A stretch of DNA of 64,000 bases from Membranipora membranacea (lineage: Eukaryota; Bryozoa; Gymnolaemata; Cheilostomatida; Membraniporidae): NCBI GenBank assembly GCA_914767715.1, contig OU612072.1:7440001-7504000 (forward strand), in the 5' to 3' direction. A program made the translations under genes and the position numbers. Shown in pieces: positions 1 through 13,504 of the stretch (positions are counted from its first letter, which is position 1; each line of letters begins with the position of its first letter). Below the pieces are notes generated by a model. That model saw only the letters and a program-made list of their open reading frames with translations. It was not told the DNA's origin and ran no database searches.

Positions 1-699
1 TTGAAGTTAAAAGTGGACAATATTCTGTATAGTTTATCCATTATTCACTCCGGTGGGTCAAAAGTTAGGGCAGACCTCCTGCTCCGGAAGCATACTCCTA
101 GTTCATACCTTATAATTTAATTAATTTGTAATGCAATCTTTGACAACTGAATATAATCTGTTTGATAAGTCCTACTTAACTCTAACCAAAGTCACCCCTA
201 CTTTTTTAAAACATAAACTAATTTGGAACTTGAATCTATAGACAGTCACATAGTCCATGCTACATCTGAAAGTGTCTCTGAGGAGATGCAGGAAGTGAAA
301 CCCTACTGACATGTTAGCACCTAAGAAGTTATTGATTGATTCTGTGATAAGTTCACTGAATACCAGGTTACCTTATTGGTCTATATTTACCTGCAGACTG
401 GCCTTCCAAGGCTCTCTCAGTACCAGGCATGACTGCTTTAGGAGCTAACAAGTAATCTGATATGTCCATTTCTTCAAGCGACCGTCCTATGTCAACTTCA
501 ATAGTTGAAGTTTGATATAACTGCAGTTCAAGTTACTCCTCCATGTTTGCCACGACGCTGTTTGATGTACACTGGGTCACTGTGTACAATTTACCTCTGG
601 TTTACAATTTACCCTCTGGTTTATGCTATGTCACATTTGTATATTATCATGTGTCAAAACCTTTATATTGTTGATCACTATAATTCATCTGTAATCTTT
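1..699. other. no gene seen
   Basis: AT-rich sequence without a convincing exon on either strand. Short open frames have no supporting splice or family signal. Confidence 0.5.
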
Positions 700-3085
700 G
701 AGGTGGTAGCCAAATTCCACTAATAAAATTTCATACAATGACAAATGGAATCTATGATACTAAACTCTACTCTAACTTCTGATTAATCACCATTGTTGTT
801 TGATCTCAATGAAATTGTGGAAGCGTAATTTCCCATTATAGGGCTTCAACAAATTTCATTTTAATTTATATTTTGATCTATTCCCATCTTGAAGACATTC
901 AATCCCAAGTTTCAAGGTTATATTGCATATTGAAAAGTTATGTTGGCTTCATATATTAACTTTATGGATTTCCCTTTGCTTTACTCTGATTTTTATGACA
1001 TTCAATTTCTGTTGGTTCGAGATATTGTGGAATTTAAAGTGCAGTTTGGCGCAGTGGTTAGCGTGCCTGCCACTTGACCAGCCAGTTTTGGGTTCAAACC
1101 CCGTCCGGGACCTTTGACTGATCACTTTGACTGATCACACAGTAACTATAAATAATGGAGGTCTTCTGTATGTACAACATCATCGTGCATGCAGATTAAA
1201 GAACCCTCCTGTATGGTATAGCTCTATACAGGAGTATGCTGTCATCAACCACTGCAGCTCCGGCCTTGTAGCGCTATGCTTCACGCTTGGTTAAAGCTGT
1301 CAGTGGTTGAAAAGTGGCACTAACGACCCGGAAACCTAGTCGTTACTATAAACCTCTTCCAATGCCGCACCACGGTGCAGTCATCGTATACCTAGACGGA
1401 CAGCAAATATGATTATTATATTATTATTATTATTATTATATAGCGTCAATTAAAAGGTTTTGGCAGATTTCATTTTTAACTTTGTGAATTACTCTGATTT
1501 AGATGACACTCGACCCCCACTCATACAATAAGGCCCGATCCGGACCACCCCAAATTTTTAGCCTACTACATATAATGGGGGATGGTAATTAAGTCAAGGA
1601 AGTCAGTTTTTTTCATATAGCCCTCAAGCGCGTATAACCCACACCAAATCTTTATGGAGTTGATATAATCCACTCTTTATGGGAGTAACAGTGCACTGGA
1701 AACTTTTATGGTAGTATCACTGAACTCAATCCTGGAACAGCAGCTCACTCATAGCCTTATAAACAGTTATCACTCAACTTAGGAATACTTACTTGATTTT
1801 ATGAACTCCTGAATCCTCTAATAATTTAGGTTTATAGATGTCTATGTGATTTGCTATGTGATTGGCTGTCCCTAGTAGAGGGTGCCATCTTTACTGTATG
1901 ACCACGTGACAGTCACCTGACTAAAACCGTTACAACAAGATGCATTCTTCCGGATATAATGCAGTCTCTAATAAAAAAATCATTGATTTATGGATTTGTT
2001 TCATAGTGTTTTATTGTTTTATATTATCAGGACAGGCATAAATAAAATTTGTTATGTTCGAAATAACAACCAAATAAAAGAAAAAGACACTAGTTTATAC
2101 AAATTGTTGCACACAGAAAATTGATTTTTTTAATAATCAAACATTGCGCAAACTCCAAAAAGCTACTAGGGACTGAGCTCGATGTCAAATGAAAATTGTG
2201 AGAATGTCTATTGGAAAAAACAGCTCCCTGATTGGAGAATGGTGAGTTGAAAATGCTATTCTAAGAATAGTACAATTCAATGGGTAGGATATAAACCATT
2301 TTTTTATTTGCGATCACTGTTGTCCTTTAATTGGGTATTAATTAAATGAAGTCTGTTTCAATGTCGAAAGAGGCATCTTGTGCTGGCACGTCCCAGCAAT
2401 TGGGTTGGCAGTGTGCCCTTGGTTCTAAGGCTCGGCTATTAACTCCGAATTTCAGTTACAATTAATGCTATCACCAAGCTTGTTAGTGCTTTTTTTCCCT
2501 CATTGTATTCTGACAGCACAGTAACTAATTAGTTCCAGTGTCATATCAATCTCCAGACACACCAGATTAATTGTTTGGTAGGATGTTGTTTAAAATCACA
2601 CTTCATGCATCTTAATAAATACACGGAGAGACTGTTACAACCATAGACTTATTGATTAGCAATTCTATTAACAAGTCTTTGGTTACAACTCATATTTCCC
2701 TGTAACTGTTAGAGGTGTCCACCAAATTCCTCAGATAACGCTGAATACTAGCTGCAAACTGATAGCACAGCATAGTGGAATAAATCTGGTCATAAAGTTC
2801 CACATAAATGACTAGCCAAAGTCATATTTCTATGATCCACAAGTATGGCTTGCAACATTGACATGATTTTATCATGAATGTTAATAATACATATGTCAAT
2901 GTTCAAGGTAAAATGTGATGAAACAGTTGGTAGAGCGCCAATTAACTGCCTAGATAATAAATTTATCTCCGTTCACATGACAAATAAATAATGCAAGTCA
3001 TTGAGTTTAGTATTACTAATTCTGTTTGTCATTGTATGAAATTTTATGAGTGGAACCTGGCTACTGCCTTCAAAAACTATTTAAA
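700..3085. repeat. pair of inverted repeats, ~75 bp each
   Basis: 708-776 and 3075-2995 match in reverse complement around AAAATTTCATACAATGACAAA. They could be the ends of an old 2.4-kb element or two copies of one. A degenerate tRNA-like TTGGTAGAGCGCC lies just inside the right copy (about 2925). No target duplication seen. Confidence 0.5.
1038..1441 (+). mobile_element. tRNA-derived SINE, full-length copy
   Basis: Head with A box TTTGGCGCAGTGGTTAGCG and B box GGGTTCAAACCCC, a body of ~290 nt containing a CTCCTGTATGG...TACAGGAG stem, and a TTATTATT tail. Near-matching flanks (AATTTAAAG / AATTAAAAG) may be the target duplication. A second copy lies at 31935-32187. Confidence 0.8.
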
Positions 3086-3241
3086 GCCCTAATAAACAAC
3101 ATTATAATGAGTTTGCAATGGTTTCGCCACATTATTTTTTAATCTCCTGATCTGACCTGTCATTTCACTCGTGACATAGCATAAACTAGAGTGTTGATAT
3201 ACACAGTGACCCACTTTACATCAAACAGCATCATGGCGAAC

Positions 3242-4274
3242 ATGGAGAAACTTGGACCTGAATCATACGAAAATACATCCTTTGAAGTTATCATGGGACA
3301 ATCGCTTCAACAAGTGGATATATCCAAATACACTCCAGCTGACAGAAAGGTCCTGAGTGGTACAGATATAAACTTGGAAGGGAAGCTATTCAGCAAGTCT
3401 GCAGGTGAAATAAGACCAGAAAGGTTCCCTGGTATCTAGCTAACATTACACTGAATCAAATGATTACTACTCAATATAAACTATCATATCGCTGGTAAAT
3501 TAAATGCGCTATCATTGGCAATGGTTAACATTTATGATTTTTTTCTTTCAATTATTTCCAGTCCTACCCCAGATAAGCACACCAATTTTTGACCAAATCT
3601 TCCCAGCCACTTACTCATGAAGGGGACTTTTTTGAGTTATGCACAAACTATGGAAAACATATCTTAAAACTATTTTTTGATTTTTCCTGGTTTTAGGGCT
3701 GCGCCAATACCAAAATCTTAATCTGCTCACACTGTGCAAGTCATTCAAAATCCATTGAACAATGCTTATATACTTTTGGATGTTTACTTCAATTACCAGA
3801 AAAATTGGGAATAAGTCTCAATTCGATTTCCTTTCAAATTGCAATGCCAAAGGGAAAACATATCTTTTGCAATGCTCAGCCCTAATCTTGGGTAAAAATT
3901 GCATTTAATTCACTGAGTTAGAATACACGCATAGTCATCTAGTGGTTCGGTCTTACATTGATACTGGTTTCCTTCATACTCATGAGTAATATGTACCAAC
4001 AGACTGACAATCCGCTACGTGTTTTTTCATTCCTACTGAAGTATCCCTAAACAAATACTTATGTGGCTGTGTTGAAATGTCTCTGATACTAACTACTTTT
4101 GCAAGTCTGTAAGGTCTGAGCTTCGGTTGTTTTATGTTTACAGCAGAAACCACTAAAAACAGCGCGTGGAAGTACTTCATGTGTCTGATGCTGATGTTGC
4201 TTGTAGCAGTAGCATTAATGACTCTGATATGGATGCGAAGTCAGCATGGACCGATCAAGATAGGCTCTGCTTAA
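3242..4274 (+). CDS. small single-pass membrane protein, paralogue A
   Basis: Two exons, 3242-3431 and 4147-4274, joined in phase 1, give 105 residues. Exon 1 (MEKLGPESYENTSFEVIMGQ...) is polar. Exon 2 holds a transmembrane helix (residues ~73-93) followed by WMRSQHGPIK and a short tail. The acceptor is a NAGNAG, so one residue may be optional. An in-frame ATG at 3233 would add three residues; the ATG at 3242 is preferred because the paralogue at 25.7 kb starts there. No signal peptide is seen. The family is not recognised. Conserved positions between paralogues (GP near the N terminus, MGQ/TGQ, ENS/NS before the helix, LML, RSQxGP) suggest a real protein family. Confidence 0.65.
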
Positions 4275-5756
4275 TAATGGAATATCTACATCGACCACCA
4301 CAGTATGACCTACAGTGTCTCCAAGAACAACATACAGATCAATGCATTTCATCGCATACTATACTGATCATGGATAACCCCTCTTTGGTCAACCATAAAT
4401 ATAAATTTCGATAGTTCCACGCGTTCAGGAAGACAATTATATGCCTGCTTATCAATCCTGCTTAGTGACGAAGTATTCATATAAAACAGAGTGGTCTCAA
4501 TGTTGATCCCATGATTGTCACAATTCATATATATGGATTTTCTATAGAATATACATATATATATATAATATAATATATATGGATTTTCATGTAGCTTCGT
4601 CTGTCTTGTCAGTGTACATAACACTGTGAAGCAAGGGAGTTTGAATACTGGGTAGTTTATCAGCTATCACAAACATTTTATGCTGTGAAAAAAGGATGCA
4701 TATACTTTCTCATATATAAAGCTTGCTACTGGTGTATGGAACTTTATTTAATAATCTCATTAAGCGTAAGGCACATTTGCCTCAAAAACAGTCTTTGCGC
4801 CATGAGCTGTGATATTTGACCGTGTACAAAGGGATTTACGTAAGGAGAACATCACACAGTAATCACTGTCTTAAACTAGAGTCAAGGTCGCCTGTATCCA
4901 ATCCTAAACTCTTGGCATCTCGAAAAAACCTTTTGTAGCAACTTTTTGTCTTTGGCGAATATGTTTTTGTGGAAAACAAGCAGACAATACATAAATCGAG
5001 AAACTACAGTTCCTTTGAATTGCATGCAGGCTACATGGCTTTGAACTCAGATTCAATAATTTGTTGACAACATACATTCTTTGACTCGCTTTACCAGTTT
5101 TCCCTTGCACATAATCTTCAACTCTCAGTTTTATGGTCAATACCTACACCATGATGTTTCACCTTTTCACAAAATGAGAAAAGAGAGATTAGATTAGAGA
5201 GATTCTATTTATGAATTCGTCATATTTATGAGACTTATGCTGCAGAAATCATTGATGGATGTTCAACAGTGACAGCCATGTAAACATTCAAAAGACAAGA
5301 ACAAGTAAGACTCGCTGTATCTTCCCGACTAGCTCTAACAATAAATGTGTGTCTTTAGTGTGCATTTTTAATTTCTTAGTAAACAAACTTGTGACTCATA
5401 CTGCCAAAAGTGCCAGCATCTCCAAATCATTTCAGGGAAAAAACAAAGATATCTTTTTCCAATGATTTTAATTCATCAAATCTTATGAGCCTACAGGTTC
5501 AACCATTTATCAACTCAGGAATTGGACGAATTGCCACGGTTCTTCCTCACAAAATATACCATGACTTTTCCACATGAAACTATCTCTGTTTTTCTAGTTG
5601 TCTTTGTGGTTGAGACAGTGAAGTTGCTTTGATACAAAGATAACAAGATTACAGCTTGTCTTGTCGTCAATGTGGGATAATACAACATGATTGTATTATC
5701 AGAGTACAGGTACAGGTACCCATTGTACTCAGAGGCCCCGGAAAACAAGTTTGCTC
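4275..5756. other. intergenic, no gene seen
   Basis: Contains an ATATAT-rich tract at 4551-4583. Open frames on both strands are short and unsupported. Confidence 0.5.
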
Positions 5757-6620
5757 TTGCATCTAATGGTTATCAAACTTGCATGACTGACGAATGAAGT
5801 CAACAAGATCTGGAACCTCGATGCGTATTTTGGTTTCCTGAATGACAGATGGTTTATCGAGAGTGTGAATGGTTTTTGGAAATTGTCTAATGCTTTTGTA
5901 TTTGGGACAATGGTAAACATAGTGAATATGGTCATCCTGGTTCGCACCACAACCAGGACATGAGGGCTCATCGGCTCATCTTAATTTAGTCAGGTGATAC
6001 CTGAACTGTCCATGGCCTGTGATTGTGTTGATTGTGTGTGAGATGAGTGGTTCGCGTAGATTTGGTAATTTTGAAAAGCTCTTCATATTCAGGGTGAGCA
6101 AAAATTCCTTAGTGCCTTTACATTTTTGGGTTTGGAGCCATTTTTAATGCACCTGTTCCTGCATCAATCGCTTTGTTTGGGCTTTTATGTAGCTTGAAGG
6201 AATTGGAGGACCAGGGTCAGGACCAATGGTGTCAAGTGCAGCACCAATGTTAGTGAGTTCATCCGCCCGTGCATTACCCTAGATACCTCTGTGTCCAGCC
6301 AGTTTGGACCAGTTAGTTTATACTTTTCATACATTCTAGTTTGGTCTTAGTTCTTATTGCTGGATTTTGAAGGGATTGTAGCGTTGATCTGCTATCAGAT
6401 ATAATGGAAAGAATTTTACAATCATGTTGCAAGAGACTAGCGGCAGCAGTGGCTATTGCAAGCATTTCAGATTGAAAAACAGTTGATGTAACAGATAGTG
6501 AAATAGAAACATTTTGATTTGCATTTTGGAGATCAGCATCACCAGTGCATCGGATGACTCATCAGTGTAGGAGCGTACTGCCACTGGTCTTTTGCCGGGT
6601 ATGAAAATCTTACTTTATCA
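5757..6620 (-). pseudogene. decayed LINE fragment: RNase H and C-terminal zinc motif
   Basis: Minus strand reads RSYTDES, ISDSRSTLQSLQ, then GHRGI-stop-GNARADELT, the RNase H motif with an in-frame stop, and later PSCPGCGANQDDHIHYVYHC and CPKY, the cysteine/histidine end of I/Jockey-type LINEs. Frameshifts occur between the parts. No intact reverse transcriptase precedes it. Confidence 0.75.
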
Positions 6621-8410
6621 CTTGGGAAGATCAGTTGTTTACTTATGAAATCTGATAGATGAGTTGATGTACTGGTTGGTTCCATCATAAGTGTGTGGAT
6701 TTTATGGTTCACTCATTGATGCGTTGAGTGATGACTTCTCAAATTGTTGAACACGATGACCTGAAGTGCAACAATAAAACAGGCAGAGAAGATTCAGTTG
6801 GATTGAGATCAGCTCAAGTCATACATTTACAAGCAAGAGTGCAAAGGATAAAGGAGCACTGCTTTCCAGTTCACTGCCGAAAGTAAAGAAAGTATATTAT
6901 GTCAAATTTATTTCGCGATAGAGTTCAAAACCGTTCACAATCAGACACTGGATATAAAAAGCTTATCCCCGTTCTCTGCGTTATTATAGATTATACTGTT
7001 CCGACTTCTATTAACTTCAAAGCAATCTATAAGATAAGACCCTCAGAGCAGAATATTTGGCTGGGATCAGGCCAACATGGAAATATCACTGAAAATTTCA
7101 GGAATGTGACAGAGAGGAATAGAAATGGATGGGTTCCAGACTAGCACAGTAAGGCGGATATTTGGCTTCTTCTAAGACAGAGAAGGCAGAGAGTAAATTG
7201 AGTCTCCATGTTTTATGTATTTTATATGATTCTATGATGATATGATTGTTATTTTGTATATGATAATATGATTGCTGCATGATTGTGTGAATGCTATATG
7301 TTGTATGATTGTCATATGTTATGTGACTATATGATTGTCACATATAAAAGTCATATGCTATATGATTATTATAAAGTTTCCAATGAACTTTAGATTAGTG
7401 TCTTGGTCGTGAAGAGCATATTAGGCACAACTGGGAAGCGAATTGGAGAGAAATAATATCTGTTATTTGTCACGTTTATTTCTCTGTCTATAATCCCGTG
7501 AAACCTGTGAATGTTAAAAAATTACCATTCATAAGTACATAAAGAAAATAGATATACAACTTTAAAATTAAAAGATTTAACTGCCAGTACAGTATTCTAA
7601 AATTATCATGAATCATTATTCAACTGAGTAGTCATGTAAATCTCTCTCATGTGTAATTCTGTTTGATATTAATTAATAATAGGAAAATGAGGAAAAAATT
7701 ACATTAGAATAATCAGTAAAAACATACCTTGACAGTCTCTTGGCCAAGCTTTTATTTATCTTTACTTATTCTTTACTTGTTTCTAAGTATATCGCTGTAT
7801 AACTTAGTCTTTGCGAGTGGTTTGCATTGAGTAATAAAGTTTAGCAACAACATTGCCCGCTGTCTCAACACAAACTGAAGCTGTCAAAATCTGCCCATGA
7901 CAAAAGTCACCCCGATGAAATCACAACAAGACCCAAGCTGGCGCACCCATGTCTGATTCAGAGTAAAACATCCCTTTGTAACGCAATATTGCGGGTTGCC
8001 ACCAAGGCAGTGCAGAGGAAGACATCAAGAGGCTTTTGGCTAAGCTATATAAACAGAAATTGATTGCACACACTTGAATCATCTTCGTTAATAAAAACAA
8101 AACATTCTGGATATAATGTTATCAACTTGCTGTTAACCAATTTTAATTTGTATATCTAAACTCATTAATTTGTTTTGAAGGAAACCAAGCACAATAACAG
8201 ATTTTTCTTACAAAATGTTCACATCGCTATAAATCTAGGAATAATACTACTGCTAGATGATGCTTACCTAATTAAATTTAGCTTGCAGAAAACAAATTAT
8301 TACAATTATAGTTACAATTGTCATATGTTAGGTGACTTTAATTTTCATATGGTAGATGTTTAAATGATTGTTTTATGGATCACCATACCACCCACTTTCT
8401 CACATAGACA
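6621..8410. other. intergenic, possible LINE remains then nothing seen
   Basis: The first ~150 nt may extend the decayed LINE. 7200-7375 holds loose ATGATTGT/ATATGATT repeats. The rest shows no gene. Confidence 0.45.
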
Positions 8411-9208
8411 CACAGCCAGCCCTTAAAAGCGTTCGGGATGGCGATCGCGACCGTAGGCGGTCGTTAAGGGGGTGGGTGGGAAGCTAGGAAACTCCGTTTT
8501 TTGCAATTTATCACTTTTTTAACTTTAGCACCTGTATACAACACTTTTGCCTCATCTCACAGAGTTCTGACCCTGTTTTTCAGATTCCTCATACCTTAAA
8601 ACATACATCCATGTTGTCACATCAATAAAATAACATAAATGTGCAGACTTATTAATGGTTGTCTTCTCCTATGTCTGGACATTCTCAGACACGGCACTTT
8701 TCGGAGACTCGATAATGATTCATGTCAATTAAGGCTCGCTATAAATGGTCCTTAGGCTATGTTATATGTTCTGATAAGAGATTGTCCTCTTTTTTCCCTA
8801 TATTTTCCCATACCAATTAAATAGCTGTCTTTCCATGACAAAAAAATCTGACCAAAACGATAACTCCTAATAAAATATAACGAGTCTTATTCATTTTAAA
8901 CAAGCTAGCAGTCTCCGAAAAGTGCTGTGTCTGAGAATGTCCAGACATAGGAGAAGACAACCATTAATAAGTCTGCACATTTATGTTATTTTATTGATGT
9001 GAGAACATATATGTATGTTTTAAGGTATGAGGAATCTGAAAAACAGGGTTAGAACTCTGTGAGATGAGGCAAAAGTGCTGTAAACAGGTGCTAAAATTAA
9101 AAAAATGATAAATTGCAAAAAACGGAGTTTCCTAGCTTCCCACCCACCCCCTTAACGACCGCCTACGGTCGCGATCGCCATCCCGAACGCTTTTAAGGGC
9201 TGGCTGTG
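8411..9208. mobile_element. large foldback element with 299-bp arms
   Basis: Arms 8411-8709 and 8910-9208 are each 299 nt and differ at about nine positions by eye; the outer ~105 nt are identical. Ends CACAGCCAGCCCTT. A likely 8-bp target duplication with one mismatch (CATAGACA / AATAGACA) flanks it. The 200-bp centre has no coding. The outer arm holds GCGATCGC and a GACCG...CGGTC hairpin, GC-rich against the background. Confidence 0.9.
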
Positions 9209-10100
9209 AATAGACAGAGTCATTTGAAAGCCAGGTGGAGCTGATAGTCAAATGGACACTCAAACATACTTTGAGGCAATTCAAAGCATCATTTTCTAAA
9301 TCTTTGGAACTTGAGCCCATCCCCTCTTTTTCCAGATTTAAAACCGAACAAAGTATTATAGAGAGAAGACATAATGTAAGTGCACAAGTTCATAATATTT
9401 ATGTTTAAGAAAGAAGAGAAGAGTTCAAATCCAGCGAGTTATGGAGACTGTCTATGATTGTGACAGAAAGTTCCCTTTTTGCAAAGACGTATGGTTTGAT
9501 ACTATCACATTAATTTAAGGAGCACGAAGTAGGACATATTATGTTGTGATTACAATGATTATGATAGCAAGAGGTTGGCAATCCGCAGGTGGGGGGGGGC
9601 AGGGGGGCGAAAGAACGGCTGTCAGTTGGAATCTTGGAAAAAAAGAGGTTTAGTGGTTTGGAGATTATGATCTTTACTGAACTTCTTTGTTGGGGAGTTA
9701 TCCCATCTCAAACTATATGCGCTTCAAACGCAGTCAACTTGGATCACATTACTTATGGTGTAAGTCCTAATACCATTTGTCTCTGATTTGACACTGAAAG
9801 AGCCATTCATGTCTTTCAATCCAACTTTAATTAAAACTGGTGGTCCACAGATGGCAATGAGACCTTCGCTTTTTTAGTAAAGGTAATGGACAAAGCTGTG
9901 ATATAAGCAAATTGAATTCTCATAGGATATTTGTTCCATCATTACCTGCCGTCTCTTTCTAGGTGAGAATGGGGATCTCAACATCACATCACTTGGGTGT
10001 CTGTTACACGCCTAAAGCTGCTAGCACTTTCTGGAAGAATATGCTGAGGAAAATAGGAAACATAACAGTAGATTCAGAACAACTGGCTCACAATAACATA

Positions 10101-10448
10101 CCCTATAGGAGTTTAATTTAGCTAGAGTTTAATTTCGCTATCTGGATCTGGTACTAAATTTTCATTAGTACTAAATTTCGCTAGTAGGCTTACTAGCGAA
10201 GATTAAAAAAAAATGTCTAAGCTGGGATTCGAACCCAAGGCATAAATCTCCATCTGATTGCAAGGCAGACACTTAGACTGCTACACCACACTAGCTTGCA
10301 TGCTTAGGGAATGTGTATTCCTGTATAGTTCTAAATTGTTTATGAAACTATGGTGAGTGAGTTTAATTTAAGATACACTAAATTTCGCAACCTAGGCAGC
10401 AACTGAAAAGCGAATCCTAAATGCTGCGTAAACTAAACTCCTATAGGG
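10101..10448. mobile_element. TA-target miniature element carrying a tRNA-like core
   Basis: Terminal repeats CCCTATAGGAGTTTAATTTA with TA on both sides (10099-10100, 10449-10450), like Tc1/mariner insertions. 348 bp, with internal AATTTCGCTAG-type repeats and a tRNA-like sequence. Confidence 0.8.
10212..10298 (-). other. tRNA-like sequence inside the TA-target element
   Basis: Minus strand: GTGGTGTAGCAGTCTAAGTG (A box) and TGGGTTCGAATCCCA (perfect B box and T stem). The anticodon region TTGCAAT could give GCA. The acceptor stem is only partly paired, so a functional tRNA is unlikely but not excluded. Confidence 0.6.
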
Positions 10449-11224
10449 TAATGACTACAGTGAAGTCATACTTTTCCAATCTTGTCAGTGATGTAAATAT
10501 TAATGCTCAGGTTAACTTCATGCTCTAGGTTGTAACCAAAGACTCTCTGATGAAACTACTGTATGTAATATATGTAAATAAGCGTTTGTACTTCTGCTTG
10601 GGTTCATGTCAGTAGATAGTAATTGAGATATTGGTATTGGTAACATCAATATCTTTTATTTTTTCCACTTTTTTTTCCGGGAAGATAACCATCTGTCCTG
10701 GGACACCCTTAGAGAACAATAATTGTAATCAGGAATCCATGGCATTGACTGGTCAGCGTATATATACCAAAGCAGCTCCTTGGTAATTGAGTCGTTAATT
10801 CTGCGACATGGCTGATTAATCTGTGATTTGCTAGAGATTTCAATGGGAGGAGTAGTTGCTTAGAACGCCGAGCCTTTAGTAGACAAATGCATTGAATATC
10901 CTGTGGTTAAATACACATACATTCCACTGACTACCTAGGGTAAGCTGGTCACTCAGGTGAGCCCAACCTGCTTCCTCCAGCAAACTAGAAATGTTATCCC
11001 TTGACCCCTTGTCATCCGCCACCCTTTCATCAGGATTTGACTGACTGACTGACAAGAAATTTGGTCCTCACATTTCGATAAGTTTTTGTTGTCAATTCTT
11101 ATATCTATTTATAGAGATTAAGCTCCGTGAGAGGGTTGTAAAAGCATATAGTGATATTTTTGTATATTGAACAATGAAATATTCTTTTTTTCCTATACCA
11201 ACTTCCTATCAAGTGAAGATCACT

Positions 11225-11815
11225 ATAATGTTATTCTTTAAGTGTAACGAAATGATCAGATTTAGACGCGAAAACTGTATCATCAGTATAGACAAATGCC
11301 TCGGAATTTATTGAGTATGACAAAAGATTGTTGATGTACGTGAGGAATAAACTTGGTGCCAGATTTAAACCTTGAGGGACATCAATGTCTAATGGAAGGA
11401 TTTTTGAGCTTCCTGCTGCTTGTCTTGTTGTATGAATTGAATCCTTTCTGATTAGAAAGATTTTGTGAGAAAGTTCAATTCGTTGTTAGACTGTACATCG
11501 TGAATTTTCTCAGAAAAATTTTATGGTTGAAGCAGTCAAAAGGTTTTTTAAAATTCAAAAACATTATTGCAACAAAATGACCATAATATGATCTTGCCGA
11601 TAAACACTAAGAAATGAGTTTGTGAAGGGAATCAACAAATCAATATCATTTTCTAAATCCACATTGTAATTTGTAAAAAAGTTTGTTTTATGGTGAGATA
11701 TTTTTGAATTTTGGAATGCATATGTTTCTGGAAAATCTCAGAGAGCATAGGAGAACTATTGATGTAGGGCAATGATTAGATGGATCTCTGATATCTCGAC
11801 CCTTATGAAGAAAAG
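11225..11815 (-). pseudogene. decayed LINE reverse transcriptase fragment
   Basis: Pieces in several frames on the minus strand match reverse transcriptase motifs in order: NHRPTSIV, FDCFNHKIFLRKF, DVPQGLNLAPSLFLTYINN and YTDDTVFA (the YADD box with Thr). Multiple stops and frameshifts show an old insertion. Confidence 0.75.
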
Positions 11816-12759
11816 TTAATCTATAGCGGTTTCCCACTGTGATAATAACAATTTTTAATCGAGAGAGAGAGGATTTTTCACAAACATAATAATAACAATA
11901 AAATATTAATGATCACTTTGTGACAAAGTAAAAATAAAAATAATAATATTCCAATAATTATAAGTAAACTGATAATCCCCAACTCTAAACACGATTAGTG
12001 TTTGGAGTTGTTTTATTTTATGATAACATGTGCGGGTGCGAATAGACATAGAAATCTTATCCCCAACTCTAATAGACATCTAATAGGGGGCTTCAGACAA
12101 CTTATGTGGCAGCTGAGCCCTATTTTTGCACACAATAAACACCTACAGTTTTGCCCATCCAGCTTCAAATTTTGCCAACTGAACTAGATTCATACCTGAT
12201 CTTCTCTTTGAGAGTAGTATGAACAACAGCAGTTGATCCTATGACATAGAAAACTTCCAACAGCCAGCACAAGAATTTTGGCTTTTTGTAGCCATTATTT
12301 TGAAAATCGCTAGATGCGACAGGTCTCACCTATTTTACAGTAATATGATTGGTTTGTTTTGAAGCACTATGATTACATATCTAAATATCTATGGTTTAAA
12401 TTTGCTCTAATAGAAATTTCAATGGTTCAGAGGTTAATATGTAAAAGGGCAGTCATACCTGAGCAGTGAGTAAACCATTTAAGCCTAAGTGCCTGGGCAA
12501 AATGTTTACAATCTGTCTCAAAAGAAATATAAATGATTCAAATCCTTTTCTATGGTTCAAAGGCTAATAACCAAAAGGTAGATATCCCTTTTGTTTAATT
12601 CTGAACTCGTAGGAGCATACTTGCCAAGTCTCCCAATTTAGGCGTGACCCTCCAGATTTTTACACCCACCTCCCACTTTTTGTAAATCTAACCATTTACT
12701 CCAGATTTTAGAGAAAACAGTCCAATCGCAATTTTTTGATAGTTATCCAAGCACATGTT

Positions 12760-13228
12760 GGTAATACACCTGTAATTGGGTGAAGGTCAACTTGTTGCAC
12801 CCATCCTCCAAAATAAAATGACTAGTATGCTGAAGACAAATCAGGACCCAGGCAAGTTGATAGTACTGCAGTCAGTAATATTGAGGCATGAAAATGTTGC
12901 CTGTTGTATTTGCAATTGAAATTTTGGTGATTTGAGGTTTTAAATAATTTTAGCAAAATCAATTTGGGGCGCTTTATGCAGACAAGTCAGTTGAGGCAAA
13001 ATTGGCTGGAAAACCTGTAAAAATGCACTTGCTCCGTTTGATTGAGCGCCAAAAAAATTTGATAACCGTTTTTCTTTCAATACTCTCAAGTATGTCAGAG
13101 CAGAAGCAGACCATCGTTTTGAGTGGTCTGGTTAAAGAATTGAAAGAAGCTGAAGCAGGCTTTTGGAGGTGAGAAGTCAACATAATTTGCATGTAAAGCA
13201 ATGGGGAAATAAATAGAGGTGTTGGACC
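12760..13228. repeat. 469-bp direct repeat, copy 1
   Basis: Almost identical to 14572-15040 (one substitution noted). It begins GGTAATACACCT and ends AGGTGTTGGACC, so the ends are imperfect inverted repeats (GGTnnnACACCT). It contains an exon-like frame. Confidence 0.9.
12982..13168 (+). CDS. exon-like frame in the 469-bp repeat
   Basis: Between a TTTATGCAG acceptor and a GGAG|GTGAGA donor, 62 codons stay open: KSVEAKLAGKPVKMHLLRLI, then SILSSMSEQKQTIVLSGLV and KELKEAEAGFW. Helical, amphipathic and coding-like. The same frame is present at 14794-14980 in copy 2 (one Ile to Thr change). A second open stretch after copy 1 (~13206-13322, VALADKLAPSADCSKYSNF) may follow it, but the frames do not join by a simple splice. 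Family not recognised. Confidence 0.3.
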
Positions 13229-13504
13229 TAATAGTAGCACTAGCAGACAAACTTGCACCATCAGCTGACTGCAGTAAATATAGCAACTTCAAAGGAAAAA
13301 CATTATTCAGTGACCTGGCTGGGTAGGTTATGGAACATTTAAGGGTTGGTGACATTGGTGGGCACCGGTAGGGTTGGGCATGGGGGGGTGGGCTGGTGGC
13401 TTGTCCTGTATGAACTAGGTTAACATAATCATATTGGTACTAAGAAGATATGTGATGGAAAAGAGTGCTGGGTTAGTTGAGCAACATGTCGTCGTGTTGA
13501 ACCC

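Larger units (their letters stand above)
9209..12759. other. intergenic outside the listed elements
   Basis: Apart from the TA element and the decayed reverse transcriptase, only a poly-G tract near 9590 and AT-rich sequence are visible. No supported exon. Confidence 0.45.

Noticed and set aside
10212-10298. Functional tRNA gene
   Set aside because: The B box is perfect, but the acceptor stem is poorly paired and the sequence sits inside a miniature transposon; a tRNA-derived remnant is likelier.
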